This document shows positions 5,841 through 5,845 of a stretch of DNA of 5,845 bases, piece by piece. The notes beneath the pieces were generated by a model that was not told where the DNA came from, did not search any database, and saw only the letters and a list, made by a program, of their open reading frames with translations. The stretch covers positions 1 to 5,845 of the forward strand of contig JAQWBC010000074.1 in the NCBI GenBank assembly GCA_028707415.1. Direction: 5' to 3'. Within the stretch, counting starts at the first letter, position 1. Every line of letters starts with the position of its first letter. The DNA is from Candidatus Izemoplasmatales bacterium (GTDB taxonomy: Bacteria; Bacillota_I; Bacilli_A; Izemoplasmatales; Hujiaoplasmataceae). The translations under genes were made by a program, and so were the position numbers.

Positions 5841-5845
5841 TCAGG

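Noticed and set aside
5841..5843. UGA read as tryptophan (mycoplasma code) to extend the nucleotidase
   Set aside because: Trp is encoded by TGG where checked in the window and no intact gene contains an in-frame TGA, so the standard bacterial code is the better reading; the missing metal motifs would not be restored in any case.
1..5845. Mobile element, CRISPR array, tRNA or rRNA
   Set aside because: No transposase or integrase reading frame, no spaced direct repeats, and no tRNA or rRNA core sequences were seen on either strand.

Overview
The window is AT-rich DNA from a low-GC Gram-positive-type bacterium, either Bacillota or a standard-code relative such as the Acholeplasma/Izemoplasma side of Mycoplasmatota. 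Three things support this: purine-rich Shine-Dalgarno sites, sigma-A-like promoters, and a TPP riboswitch that ends in a Rho-independent terminator in front of thiT. Complete genes stop with TAA or TAG and Trp is written TGG, so there is no sign that UGA is recoded. Exact taxonomy cannot be settled from the sequence.

Layout, left to right. (1) 1-463, minus strand: the first 92 codons of thiT, the thiamine-binding S component of an ECF transporter. It is preceded by a transcriptional terminator, a TPP aptamer and a near-consensus promoter. (2) 483-2433, minus: a two-gene ABC exporter of the NatA/NatB type. The ATPase starts at a TTG codon and the permease follows 1 bp after its stop. (3) 2533-3825, minus: a full-length pyrimidine-nucleoside phosphorylase. 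(4) 3826-3897: a compact divergent promoter region. (5) 3898-4473, plus: a small histidine-phosphatase (phosphoglycerate-mutase superfamily) gene of unknown substrate. (6) 4472-4499: a strong hairpin that works as a terminator in both directions between convergent genes. (7) 4503-5840, minus: a 5'-nucleotidase-like metallophosphatase. The GNHE, GHTH and NNGGFR landmarks are intact, but the N-terminal D-x-H and GD metal-site motifs are missing and an in-frame TGA lies just upstream.

Functionally, the 5'-nucleotidase (if active) and the nucleoside phosphorylase suit nucleotide scavenging: nucleotide to nucleoside to base plus (deoxy)ribose-1-phosphate. They are in separate transcription units. 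ThiT imports thiamine under TPP feedback. The ABC exporter has no visible link to either pathway. pdp, natA and natB lie in one direction with no terminator between them, and none between natB and the thiT leader. Read-through along the whole minus-strand block, ending at the TPP-controlled terminator, is therefore possible.

I found no mobile element, CRISPR array, tRNA or rRNA, and no clearly new biological system. The most interesting points are the proposed antiterminator pairing in the thiT leader, the damaged or incomplete 5'-nucleotidase N-terminus, and the overlapping divergent promoters. No gene-free stretch exceeds 300 bases.
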